Below, piece by piece: positions 1 to 7,986 of a stretch of DNA of 33,488 nucleotides; positions within the stretch are counted from its first letter, which is position 1, and every line of letters begins with the position of its first letter. A program made the translations under genes and the position numbers. The stretch covers positions 1-33,488 of the forward strand of contig JADGRC010000103.1 in the NCBI GenBank assembly GCA_017881245.1, written 5' to 3'. The notes under the pieces are model-generated. The model was not told the DNA's origin, ran no database searches, and was given only the letters and a program-made list of their open reading frames with translations. Source of the stretch: Pseudomonadota bacterium (lineage in GTDB: Bacteria; Myxococcota_A; Polyangia; Fen-1088).

Positions 1-2
1 CC

Positions 3-1505
3 GACATCACGCTCGGCTCGCAGACCGTCTTTCAGACCGTGGGCGGGCTGACGCAACCGCAGTTCCACACCGACTGGTCTGGCGACGGCGGCTACTGCGG
101 CAACTACGCCGTTCCCGAGACGGCCGGCAGCATGGCCACCGGCGCCACGGCGGATAAGGGCGTCACGGTGCTCGATTCGCGCGACGTCGGGCCGTACATG
201 ACCGTCACGCTCGAATCCCACGACAGCGGGCAGCTTCTGCAGTGGTTGGACGACAACGGCTTCGTGCAACCGAGCGAGGCGTTGCCCCTCATCGATCACT
301 ACGTGAAGCTCAACATGCTCTTCGTGGCCCTGCGACTGAAGCAGGACGCGACCGCCGGCGACATACAACCCGTGGTCCTGGACATGGCCACCTCCGAGCC
401 GTGCGTGCCCCTGATCTTGACGCGGATTGCGGCCCAGGCCGACATGCCGGTACAGGTGTACGTTTTGGGCGCGGCCCGCGCAGTCCCGTCGAACTGGTTC
501 CACGTGGTTGTCGACCTCGCGAAGATCAACTGGTTGCAGTTCGGATCGAACTATCGACAGGTCGTCACCGACGCCATAGATCAAGCGGCCGGACACGGCT
601 TTGTCACGGAATTCGCCGATTCTTCGTCGTTGTTGAAGGGCGCTGTCTGGCAACCCGGTCGGTACGACACGTCCAAGTTGAGTGGGATCACGGATCCCGC
701 AGCGCTGGTCCAGGCGTTGTTGGTGGCGGGCTATCCGCGAGACGGCTCGATGAAGGCGCTTTTGCGTAAATGGATTCCGATGCCCGACGCCGTCGCCGCT
801 CGCGGTGTCACCGAGCAGGCGTTCTACAACGATCTCGCCGCATACAAGGCCGACCTCGACGCGGCCGGGTTCGTTCTCGACATCAACGGATTCATCGCCG
901 ATCTGGAAGAACGGGTATTGATGCCCCTGCAGCGCGCACAGGGACTCTTCGACACACAGCCTTACCTGACGCGCCTTTTGTCCACGGTTTCACCAAGCGA
1001 GATGACGCGCGACCCAATTTTTGCGATGAACAGCGATCTTCCGACCGTGTCGAACGTACACGTCGCCAAGGCCTACGGAACCTGCCTGAACGACGGCACG
1101 GTCCAAGATTTGAAATTGCAGTTGGAAGACGGGCAACTCCTCACTCTGGCCGGTGTGACGCGGCTTTACTATGGAAGCGGTCCGTGGACTTATGGGGGCA
1201 GCGGCCCGGCGGCCAAGCAGATCGAGTTGATCGGCCCCTCCGGACCCCCCGTGGCGGTACAAGCGGACGACGTCACCAGGCTCGATGTCGCGTTCGACAC
1301 GGGGCTGTCACCCGCGATAGTTCGTGACATGTCGTCGCCGGGGACGACCGGACACGGAGTCACTGCCGGCGGCGGGGGAGGCTGCGGGTGCACCTTGTCC
1401 CCCGAATCGCGTTCTGGTGTGGGCGCCGGAGTCGGCCTGGGCCTCGGGGTCGGCGCCGCCGGCATTTTGCTCTCGCGGCGGCGCCGCGCTCGTCGGCGAC
1501 GCTGA
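3..1505 (+). CDS. DUF2330 surface protein with MYXO-CTERM-like tail (5' partial)
   Basis: The frame is open to the left edge, so the true start lies outside the window; the GTG at 39 is only the first in-window start-type codon. The body resembles the DUF2330 family: a strand-rich N-terminal region, then a conserved stretch (around 290-560) describing a long-chain 'LNMLFVALRL...' core with conserved Cys and Pro residues. The C-terminus (about 1360-1505) is Gly-rich with a GCGC motif, then a Gly/Val/Ala hydrophobic segment, then an Arg-rich end (SRRRRARRRR). This Cys-TM-Arg layout fits a MYXO-CTERM sorting tail, which in myxobacteria marks proteins for cell-surface display. The biochemical function of DUF2330 is unknown. 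It converges on apt. Family call is from remembered motif pattern, not a search. Confidence 0.75.
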   Translation, partial: DITLGSQTVFQTVGGLTQPQFHTDWSGDGGYCGNYAVPETAGSMATGATADKGVTVLDSRDVGPYMTVTLESHDSGQLLQWLDDNGFVQPSEALPLIDHYVKLNMLFVALRLKQDATAGDIQPVVLDMATSEPCVPLILTRIAAQADMPVQVYVLGAARAVPSNWFHVVVDLAKINWLQFGSNYRQVVTDAIDQAAGHGFVTEFADSSSLLKGAVWQPGRYDTSKLSGITDPAALVQALLVAGYPRDGSMKALLRKWIPMPDAVAARGVTEQAFYNDLAAYKADLDAAGFVLDINGFIADLEERVLMPLQRAQGLFDTQPYLTRLLSTVSPSEMTRDPIFAMNSDLPTVSNVHVAKAYGTCLNDGTVQDLKLQLEDGQLLTLAGVTRLYYGSGPWTYGGSGPAAKQIELIGPSGPPVAVQADDVTRLDVAFDTGLSPAIVRDMSSPGTTGHGVTAGGGGGCGCTLSPESRSGVGAGVGLGLGVGAAGILLSRRRRARRRR

Positions 1506-1506
1506 C

Positions 1507-1520
1507 CGGCCTGCTGGCCG
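1507..1520 (+). terminator. Weak hairpin after the DUF2330 gene
   Basis: CGGCC-TGCT-GGCCG lies directly after the stop codon, a 5-bp GC stem with a 4-nt loop. There is no clear T-run after it, so termination activity is a guess; the genes on either side converge. Confidence 0.25.
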
Positions 1521-1615
1521 CAGTCGTTTCCGCATTCCTGTCGTAAGGGGTGATCCCAGCTGCGGAGTGGTCCTGACCGCCCACGCCTTCGGGCGTCTGG
1601 AGCGCGTCAATTCGC

Positions 1616-2182
1616 CTATCCGTACACGATCAGAGCTTCACAGGCGGCGTCGAGGAGGCGCGCCCGTCCCCCCAGCGGCGCCAGCTCGACGACGAACGCG
1701 AAGGCCACCACGTGGCCCTGCTGCTCGCGCACGAGATCCGCGGTCGCCGCCGCCGTTCCACCGGTAGCCAGCAGATCATCCACGATCACGACGCGCGAAC
1801 CCGCCCGCACGGCGTCAGCGTGCATTTCAAGGGAATCGGTGCCGTATTCGAGGTCATATGTTCGCTGATTGGTTTTCCAGGGCAGCTTTCCCGGCTTGCG
1901 CACGGGCGTGAAGCCCAGGCCAAGCGCCGCCGCGACCGGAGCTCCAAAGATGAATCCGCGCGATTCCACTGCCACGATGACCTCCGGCCGATGAACGGCG
2001 ATGCGTTCGGCAAGGAGGGCCACGCAACCCGCTAACGAAGGGCCGTGACCCATAAGCGGCGTGAGATCCCGGAAGACAATCCCCGGCTTTGGGAAATCGG
2101 GAATGTCTCGGATGCGGCTCCGCAACCCGCGTATCCGCGGATCCACTCTTGGATCAGAGAGGTTCGGCTCGGTCGGGCTCAT
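1616..2182 (-). CDS. apt: Adenine phosphoribosyltransferase
   Basis: A 188-residue cytoplasmic enzyme that converts adenine and PRPP to AMP and pyrophosphate in purine salvage. Family marks visible are the N-terminal IRDIPDFPKPGIVFRDLTPL segment, the ESRGFIFG loop and the PRPP-binding motif VVIVDDLLATGGTA. Length is normal for Apt. The open frame extends upstream to 2869, but that part is an antisense-like shadow of the M23 gene; the ATG at 2182 fits the family N-terminus. This ATG overlaps the TGA of the upstream LysM/M23 gene (ATGA), so the two are probably translationally coupled. It is the last gene of a surE-pcm-M23-apt run. Confidence 0.95.
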   Translation of the reverse strand: MSPTEPNLSDPRVDPRIRGLRSRIRDIPDFPKPGIVFRDLTPLMGHGPSLAGCVALLAERIAVHRPEVIVAVESRGFIFGAPVAAALGLGFTPVRKPGKLPWKTNQRTYDLEYGTDSLEMHADAVRAGSRVVIVDDLLATGGTAAATADLVREQQGHVVAFAFVVELAPLGGRARLLDAACEALIVYG

Positions 2183-2925
2183 GATCTGGGAGTCCTTTCC
2201 CTCGGGGTTCGCGGCTCGTGCAGCCGCGGCAGGTACGGCAACGGATTCCGCGGCACCTGGCCCTTGCGCACTTCGAAGTGAACATGTGGTCCGGTGGCGT
2301 GGCCGCTCTGTCCAGACAGGGCGACGCGCTGCCCGACGTGGACGTGATCCCCGACCTTCACTAACAAGACAGAGTTGTGAGCGTAGACCGTCATCAGCTC
2401 GCCGTCGTGTTTCAGGACGACCATGTTGCCGTACCCGCGCACGGCGCTGCCTGCATAGACCACCTCGCCTGGCCCGGCCGCCAAAACCGGCGTCCCGATG
2501 GGGGCCGTCAGGTCGATGCCTTCGTGGGGCTTCCCCCACCGCGTCCCGAAGAACGAGGTCAAGCGGGGAGAGTCCACGGGCCAGCGAAACCGTGCCCCCT
2601 CCTCCGCGCCCACCGACGGAGATTGCGGTGATGGCTCCGCGGCGAGACCCGCTGTCCCCGACGGGGGGGGCGGCCGGTCGAGCACGAAGATCAGCTTGCC
2701 GGGCTGGACCTCTGAGGCGGCCCGCAGGCCGTTGATCTCCAGCAGATCGTCCTCGGGCACACCCGTCCGTCGGGCGATGTCCCCCAGTGTCTCGCCAGGT
2801 TGGACCACATGCCACTGTCCGGCGGCACCCATGGGACGTATCGGCGGAGCAGTCGGACGACAGCCCCACATCGCCAATAGCGCGAGGACCGCGATGACCA
2901 GGACGGACGTTCGAACCGGCGACAT
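2179..2925 (-). CDS. nlpD: LysM / M23 peptidase lipoprotein, NlpD-like
   Basis: A 248-residue envelope protein. The start at 2925 gives a lipoprotein signal peptide ending in LLAMWGC (lipobox Cys about residue 22); the longer open frame to 3087 has no signal-like N-terminus. A LysM domain follows (about residues 37-80, starting HVVQPGETLGDIARRTGV), which binds peptidoglycan. The C-terminal half is an M23/LytM domain with HEGID (HxxxD) and GPHVHFEV (HxH). Both metal-ligand motifs are present, so unlike the degenerate NlpD of E. coli it may be an active endopeptidase. Its place between pcm and apt, after surE, matches the surE-pcm-nlpD order of gammaproteobacteria. Whether it is an amidase activator or a hydrolase cannot be told from the sequence. 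Confidence 0.88.
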   Translation of the reverse strand: MSPVRTSVLVIAVLALLAMWGCRPTAPPIRPMGAAGQWHVVQPGETLGDIARRTGVPEDDLLEINGLRAASEVQPGKLIFVLDRPPPPSGTAGLAAEPSPQSPSVGAEEGARFRWPVDSPRLTSFFGTRWGKPHEGIDLTAPIGTPVLAAGPGEVVYAGSAVRGYGNMVVLKHDGELMTVYAHNSVLLVKVGDHVHVGQRVALSGQSGHATGPHVHFEVRKGQVPRNPLPYLPRLHEPRTPRERTPRS

Positions 2926-3034
2926 CAAGGCTGATATTAGGGGCCTCGGCTTCCTCCGCCTAGTTTTGCCCGCCTGGCGATCCGTGGGCCCAGCGTGGGT
3001 CCGGCCGAGGGGTGCTTGCTCGGCGGGGTCGCGG

Positions 3035-3715
3035 TCATGCGATCGGCGCGGTCCCGCCGAATCCGTAGCGCCCCAGGAGATCCACATAGCGACACTTGGT
3101 GTCCTCGGTCATGACATACGAATCGCCCCGCCGCCTGACCAGCGCGAGTCTCTGTTGGTCCCCCGCTCCGACGGGGATCACTAGGCGCCCGCCCTCCGCC
3201 AGCTGGTCCACGAGCAGCGACGGCACGCGTGGCGCGCCCGCCGATACGATGATGACGTTGAACGGGGCGTGTTCGGGCCAGCCGGCGCTGCCGTCGAAAC
3301 TTTCAACGATGGCGTTGGTGATTCCCTGTTCCCGCAGGTTGGTCGTGGCACGCGCCGCCAGCTCGGGCAGGAGCTCCACGCCGTACACCTCCTCGCACAG
3401 GCGCGCCAGCACCGCGGCTTGGTACCCGAAGCCGCACCCGACTTCGAGAGCCCGATCTCCGGAGCGCACCTCCGCCAATTCAGTGGCCCGCGCGACCATG
3501 AACGGTTGCGAAATCGTCTGGCCCTTCCCGATCGGCAGCGGCCGATCCTCATACGCGGAATTCGCCAGGGCGGGATCCACGAAACGATGCCGCGGCAAGG
3601 CCGCCATCACGGCGAGCAATCGCGGATCTCGAATGCCCCGGGCCACGAGCTGCTTTTCCACCATTTCACGCCGGAGCGTATCGAAACGTGCTTCGTCATC
3701 GGTCCCTGCCGGCAT
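3035..3715 (-). CDS. pcm: Protein-L-isoaspartate O-methyltransferase
   Basis: A 226-residue SAM-dependent methyltransferase that methylates L-isoaspartyl residues to start repair of aged proteins in the cytoplasm. The Pcm signature GKGQTISQPFMVARATE is clear. The SAM-binding motif I reads ALEVGCGFGYQAAVLA; most Pcm proteins have G-T-G-S-G-Y here, so this copy is a mild variant. EVYGVELLPELA is motif post I. Length is normal. It lies 44 nt after surE and about 110 nt before the M23 gene, all on the minus strand, the usual surE-pcm partnership. Confidence 0.95.
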   Translation of the reverse strand: MPAGTDDEARFDTLRREMVEKQLVARGIRDPRLLAVMAALPRHRFVDPALANSAYEDRPLPIGKGQTISQPFMVARATELAEVRSGDRALEVGCGFGYQAAVLARLCEEVYGVELLPELAARATTNLREQGITNAIVESFDGSAGWPEHAPFNVIIVSAGAPRVPSLLVDQLAEGGRLVIPVGAGDQQRLALVRRRGDSYVMTEDTKCRYVDLLGRYGFGGTAPIA

Positions 3716-3759
3716 GAGGCCACCTCCTCGGTCACCACTCCGCGATTCGCGCGGGTACC

Positions 3760-4542
3760 CTACCTAGCGCGCTCGACCGCGGCGCGCACGAAACTTCCAA
3801 CTTTCCAACCGTGCAGCTCGTCTAGCAAGCTGGTGTGGGTGAGATCCAGGCTGAGCGGCGTGATGGACGCCAGGCCAGCGCGCACCGCACTGCAATCAGA
3901 GCCCGGCAGGTCAGTCGCGTTCTCCTCCGGTCCACCGATCCAGTAATACGAACGGCCACGCAGATCTTGTCGCACGTCGACCTGGTCCCTATAAACGCGA
4001 CGACCAAGAAATGTCACTTGATAGTCCGTGACCTTGCCGTGGGGCAGGTTCACGCTGAGCAGGGACGCCGCGGGAATCGCACCGCCTCCACGTTCGATGG
4101 CTTCCGTCGCCAGCGCTCGGACGAAGCTCGCGGCGTGGCTGAAGTCCTGAGGAGCCCGACGTTCCAGCGATATGGCGATCGCGGGCACGTCCCGCAGGGC
4201 GGCCTCGACGGCGCCTGCGACGGTTCCTGAATAGAAGACATCCGATCCCAAGTTGTATCCGTTGTTGATGCCCGATACACACAGCGCGGGTTTGCGCGGG
4301 CACAAATGCAACAGCGCGAGATAGGAACAATCCGCCGGCGTTCCATCCACGGAGTAGATCCCGGGCTCGATTTCATCCACCCGTAGCGGCCGATCCAGAG
4401 TCAGGGCGTGGGACGCGGCACTGCGCTCCCGATCGGGCGCGCACACGATGACGTCACCGACGTCGCGCAAAGAATCCGCGGCGGCGCGAATTCCGGGTGC
4501 CATCACCCCGTCGTCGTTCGTGACCAGGATCAGCGGACGCAT
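3760..4542 (-). CDS. surE: 5'/3'-nucleotidase SurE
   Basis: A 260-residue metal-dependent phosphatase that removes phosphate from nucleoside monophosphates. The N-terminal ILVTNDDGVMAPGI carries the metal-binding Asp pair of the family, followed by CAPDRERSA and the SGINNGYNLGSDVFYSGTVA signature. Length is typical. The ATG at 4542 begins directly with the first beta strand, as in other SurE proteins; no good Shine-Dalgarno is seen. It lies downstream of tRNA-Pro and an inverted repeat, and upstream of pcm. Confidence 0.95.
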   Translation of the reverse strand: MRPLILVTNDDGVMAPGIRAAADSLRDVGDVIVCAPDRERSAASHALTLDRPLRVDEIEPGIYSVDGTPADCSYLALLHLCPRKPALCVSGINNGYNLGSDVFYSGTVAGAVEAALRDVPAIAISLERRAPQDFSHAASFVRALATEAIERGGGAIPAASLLSVNLPHGKVTDYQVTFLGRRVYRDQVDVRQDLRGRSYYWIGGPEENATDLPGSDCSAVRAGLASITPLSLDLTHTSLLDELHGWKVGSFVRAAVERAR

Positions 4543-4593
4543 GGATTCATCGGCTCGTCGATTTCATGGGGTTTGCTGGGCGCGCGAATTGCC

Positions 4594-4624
4594 GGCGGGG
4601 AGGGTCAAATTAACCCTCCCCGCC
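4594..4624 (-). terminator. Perfect 12-bp inverted repeat between tRNA-Pro and surE
   Basis: GGCGGGGAGGGT (4594-4605) and ACCCTCCCCGCC (4613-4624) are perfect complements around a 7-nt AT-rich loop. It sits 28 nt after the tRNA-Pro 3' end on the minus strand and 50 nt before surE. There is no T-run on either strand, so it could be a terminator, a tRNA 3' processing signal or an mRNA 5' stabiliser for surE. Confidence 0.5.
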
Positions 4625-4650
4625 TTCCACTTTCCACATTCCACATTCCA

Positions 4651-4726
<76 letters not shown>

Positions 4727-4763
4727 AATCGAATTTGCAATTCCCGACGTCCAACCCAACGGG

Positions 4764-5150
4764 TCAGTCTTCTACCATGCTGTGAAGCTCGACCAAGCCC
4801 TGCTTCAGTTTTTTCAACATCTCGACGTTGATGTCGGGCGGTGGCACGGGGGGCGGGGCTCCCTCATCGTGCCCCAGCTCCCGTAGACGCGCTCGCGCGC
4901 CCTCAATTGTGAATCGCTCCGTGTACAGAAGGTGGCGAATTTTCAGCAAAAGATCGACGTCCTTGCGCCTGTACAGGCGTTGCTGCGACCTGGTCTTTTG
5001 CAATCGCAAGGAGCGGAACTCCGTTTCCCAGTAACGTAGAACGTAGGGCTTCACCGCGCACAGACGAGCCACCTCTCCTATCTTGAAGTACGGCTTGTCC
5101 GGAATGCCCGACGGATCCGCCGGCGCCATTTTCCGTTGTCGCGTCGCCAC
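4764..5150 (-). CDS. MerR family transcriptional regulator
   Basis: A 128-residue protein with an N-terminal MerR winged helix-turn-helix (about residues 20-92): [22 protein letters not shown], then [16 protein letters not shown]. The short C-terminal part after a Pro-rich linker (PPPVPPP) has no visible effector domain and no Cys-based metal site, so this is not a classical metal sensor. It starts 4 nt after the ihfA stop, so the two are surely cotranscribed. A small MerR-like gene directly after ihfA is a common arrangement in deltaproteobacterial and related genomes (recalled, not searched). Its target is unknown. Confidence 0.92.
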   Translation of the reverse strand: MATRQRKMAPADPSGIPDKPYFKIGEVARLCAVKPYVLRYWETEFRSLRLQKTRSQQRLYRRKDVDLLLKIRHLLYTERFTIEGARARLRELGHDEGAPPPVPPPDINVEMLKKLKQGLVELHSMVED

Positions 5151-5154
5151 GCGA

Positions 5155-5433
5155 TCAACCGTTGAGGGCGTTCTTCAGGACCTGGCTTGGCTTGAACGTC
5201 AGGACGCGGCGGGCGCTGATCGTGATCTCCTGGCCGGTCTGCGGGTTGCGCCCCGCGCGAGAATTCTTGTCCCGGACCACGAAGTTGCCGAATCCCGAGA
5301 TCTTGATCTTCTCCCCGCGCTCCAGGGTCTCCTTAATCGTGTCGAAGACGGTTTCGACGAACTCCGCCGCCTCCTTTTTGGAGAACCCACCCACCTTCTC
5401 GTAGACGTTTTCCACGATATCCGCCTTGGTCAT
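5155..5433 (-). CDS. ihfA: Integration host factor subunit alpha
   Basis: A 92-residue DNA-bending protein of the HU/IHF family; with IHF beta it makes sharp bends that help sigma-54 promoters, among other roles. Visible are [16 protein letters not shown] at the start, [17 protein letters not shown], and the beta-arm [12 protein letters not shown]. The start at 5433 matches the family; the open frame to 5469 adds 12 unlikely residues. It follows pheT as in many proteobacteria. A promoter-like sequence ends 6 nt before the ATG (see promoter entry). Confidence 0.95.
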   Translation of the reverse strand: MTKADIVENVYEKVGGFSKKEAAEFVETVFDTIKETLERGEKIKISGFGNFVVRDKNSRAGRNPQTGQEITISARRVLTFKPSQVLKNALNG

Positions 5434-5439
5434 ACCGTG

Positions 5440-5469
5440 AACATACCCCCGATAACCGAGCAAGGTCAA
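5440..5469 (-). promoter_or_regulatory. Candidate promoter for ihfA
   Basis: On the minus strand TTGACC (5464-5469), an 18-nt spacer and TATGTT (5440-5445) resemble a sigma-70 promoter. The -10 element ends 6 nt before the ihfA ATG, so the transcript would be leaderless or nearly so. Confidence 0.4.
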
Positions 5470-5514
5470 AGCGTTAGGACCGAGAATTGGAAGCAGCGCG
5501 CGAAGGGCGCGGGT

Positions 5515-7971
5515 TCAACGAATCTGGATCGGAAACGCGTTGCCAACCGCCGCGACCACGCGCGCGTGCGCCGCATCCACATCGGCGTCGGTCAAGGTGC
5601 GGTCATCCGCGCGATAGGTGAGCGTCCACAGCATCCCCTTTTTGCCGGGGGCAACGAAGCGCGGGTCGCGGAAATCCTCCAGCACGACCACGTCGCGCAG
5701 CAGATCCCCGCCCGCGGCCCGCATGGCGGACTGCTGGGCGTCGGCGCTGATGGGGGCGTCGATCCAGAATGAAATATCGCGGGTCGCGGCCGGGAAACGC
5801 GGAGGAGACATCGCGCGGACGGTTCGAGTGGCGTGCTCCAGGGGCCCGAGCCGCAGTTCGAATGCGAAGGCGGGAACCTCGATCCCCAGCCGTCGCGTGA
5901 CCATCGGATGCAGCTCGCCCACGATGCCCATCGGGAGCGCCGAGCCCGCCCGTCCCGCGCCCGGCTCGCGGATGTTGGCTGAAATGCCCGGATGAAGCAG
6001 GGGACTTGCTTCGGACGCCGACCCGGCGGGGACCAGGATCGGAGCGGCGACACCCAAGCCACGCAGCAATTCGACTACGATCTGCTTCACGTCAAAGAAA
6101 TCGAGCGGGTCACCAGGCTTCAGCCAACCCGCGCGCCGCCCGATGATGAGGCCAGCCACCTGGGTGTGCTGTACGTGGTGCTCGTCGCCGACGCGGGGGT
6201 GAACCACGGGCCCGACTTCGAACAGGCGAACGTCCGCGACACCGTGCGCCAGGTTGCGCCGGGCGGCCTCGGCCAGGCCCGGCAGCAACGACGTACGCAT
6301 GACCTCGTAGTCGGCTGAAATCGGATTCTTCACGGCGATCGCCTGTGCCAGCGTCGGATCCCCCAAAGCCTGCAGCGCGGCGCGGGGAACGAATGCCCAG
6401 CCCGCGATCTCGTGTAGCCCCGCCGCCGCCAGGATGTCGCGGGCGCGGTCGGCCAGACGTTCGGGACTCGGGGCGGGCGCCCGACCTCCCGCCGGCAAAC
6501 GCGCGGGTGCCTGATCGTATCCGACGAGGCGCATCACTTCTTCGACCAGATCCTCGGCGATCGTGATGTCCGGCCGGAACGTCGGCACCGTGGCGTCGAG
6601 GTCCTCTCCACGCAACGTAGTTGCAATGTCGACGGCCCGCAGCTTTTCGCGGGCGACAACCGCCGAGATGTCGAACCCCGCCACCCGATCCAAGACAGAT
6701 TTCCTCAGCATGACGTGCCTCGGCTCCGCCGGGCTGGCGTATCGGTCCACGCTCGGCCCAACAAGGTGCCCGCCCCCGAGGCCGGCAATCAACGCCGCGG
6801 CCCGCGCCCCCGCGATGGGAACGCCGACCGCGTCAACGCCTCGTTCGAAGCGATGGGAGGCCTCCGAATGCATGCCGAGCCGCTTGGCCGTGCGGCGCAC
6901 GCTGCGCGGGTCGAACGTCGCGGCTTCCAGCAGGACGCTCGTGGTCGACGCCGTGACCTCGCTGGACGCGCCGCCCATGACACCGGCGAGCGCGATGGGG
7001 CCCCGTCTATCGGCGATCACGATGTCGCTGGCCTCCAACCTTCGATCGACGCCATCCAACGTCCGCATGGCCTCGCCCGCCTCTGCGCGTCTGACGACGA
7101 TGCCAGCATCCAAATTCACTCCCACGTCCAGATCCAGCCTGTCCAGATCGAACGCGTGCAGCGGATGCCCGGTTTCGAGCATCACGTAGTTGGTCACGTC
7201 GACCAGATTGGAAATAGCCCGAACCCCGCAAGCCCCAAGTCGCATGCGCATGGCCAAAGGGCTTGGCCCAACCCGAACCCCGGCGACGACCGTGGCGTGG
7301 TAACGGGCGCAGGCCACGGCGTCACGGATTTCGACCGAAATCGGCCCGTTCGACGGTCCCACGGGGACGTCGTGGATTGGGGGTAGCTTCCACGTCGTGC
7401 CGAAGAGTGCGGCGATCTCCCGCGCGATCCCGGCATGCGAAAGGGCGTCGGCGCGGTTGGGCGTGACGTTGACCTCGAAGACATCGTCTGCGATCGCCAG
7501 AACGTCAACCAGATCGGCGCCGACGGGATGCTCAGTTGACAAAATCAGGATTCCGTCACCGTCGTCGCCGATTCCAAGCTCGCGCTCGCTGCAGATCATC
7601 CCGGGCGAATCGAATCCACGAATCTCTTTTTGCCCGAGTCTCAAGCCTCCTGGAAGTGTCGCGCCCGGTGGCGCCCATGCCACGCGTCCCCCGAGGCCAG
7701 GAACGTTCGGCGCTCCACAAACAACCTCGGCGTCGATCTCGCCCTCGCGGCGTCCCCCCGCGCTGACTTTGACGATGCGCAACTTCTCGGCGTCCGGGTG
7801 CGGTCGGATACCTCGCACCTCGACGACGTACACGCCGCTCACCTCCCTGCCCCTTCGCTCGATCGACTCGACCTCCAGGCCGGCCAAAGTCAGGCGCCGC
7901 GCGACGTCCTCGACCGCGACGCCCTCGGGAATCACCACCAGGTCCTTTAGCCAGTTAAACGAGATCTTCAC
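5515..7971 (-). CDS. pheT: Phenylalanyl-tRNA synthetase beta subunit
   Basis: An 818-residue subunit of the (alpha-beta)2 PheRS that attaches Phe to tRNA-Phe and edits mischarged Tyr. From the N-terminus it shows MKISFNWLKDLVVIP, an EMAP/tRNA-binding domain (about residues 40-155), the B3/B4 editing region, then B5 and the catalytic-like core, and a C-terminal FDX-ACB anticodon-binding domain ending at FPIQIR. The full bacterial length suggests an intact gene. Its start lies 15 nt after the pheS stop, so it is cotranscribed with pheS. Confidence 0.97.
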   Translation of the reverse strand: MKISFNWLKDLVVIPEGVAVEDVARRLTLAGLEVESIERRGREVSGVYVVEVRGIRPHPDAEKLRIVKVSAGGRREGEIDAEVVCGAPNVPGLGGRVAWAPPGATLPGGLRLGQKEIRGFDSPGMICSERELGIGDDGDGILILSTEHPVGADLVDVLAIADDVFEVNVTPNRADALSHAGIAREIAALFGTTWKLPPIHDVPVGPSNGPISVEIRDAVACARYHATVVAGVRVGPSPLAMRMRLGACGVRAISNLVDVTNYVMLETGHPLHAFDLDRLDLDVGVNLDAGIVVRRAEAGEAMRTLDGVDRRLEASDIVIADRRGPIALAGVMGGASSEVTASTTSVLLEAATFDPRSVRRTAKRLGMHSEASHRFERGVDAVGVPIAGARAAALIAGLGGGHLVGPSVDRYASPAEPRHVMLRKSVLDRVAGFDISAVVAREKLRAVDIATTLRGEDLDATVPTFRPDITIAEDLVEEVMRLVGYDQAPARLPAGGRAPAPSPERLADRARDILAAAGLHEIAGWAFVPRAALQALGDPTLAQAIAVKNPISADYEVMRTSLLPGLAEAARRNLAHGVADVRLFEVGPVVHPRVGDEHHVQHTQVAGLIIGRRAGWLKPGDPLDFFDVKQIVVELLRGLGVAAPILVPAGSASEASPLLHPGISANIREPGAGRAGSALPMGIVGELHPMVTRRLGIEVPAFAFELRLGPLEHATRTVRAMSPPRFPAATRDISFWIDAPISADAQQSAMRAAGGDLLRDVVVLEDFRDPRFVAPGKKGMLWTLTYRADDRTLTDADVDAAHARVVAAVGNAFPIQIR

Positions 7972-7986
7972 GGCAACAGATCCAAG

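Noticed and set aside
2183-2869. N-terminal extension of apt
   Set aside because: Low-complexity Arg/Gly-rich sequence antisense-like to the M23 gene on the same strand; Apt starts at 2182.
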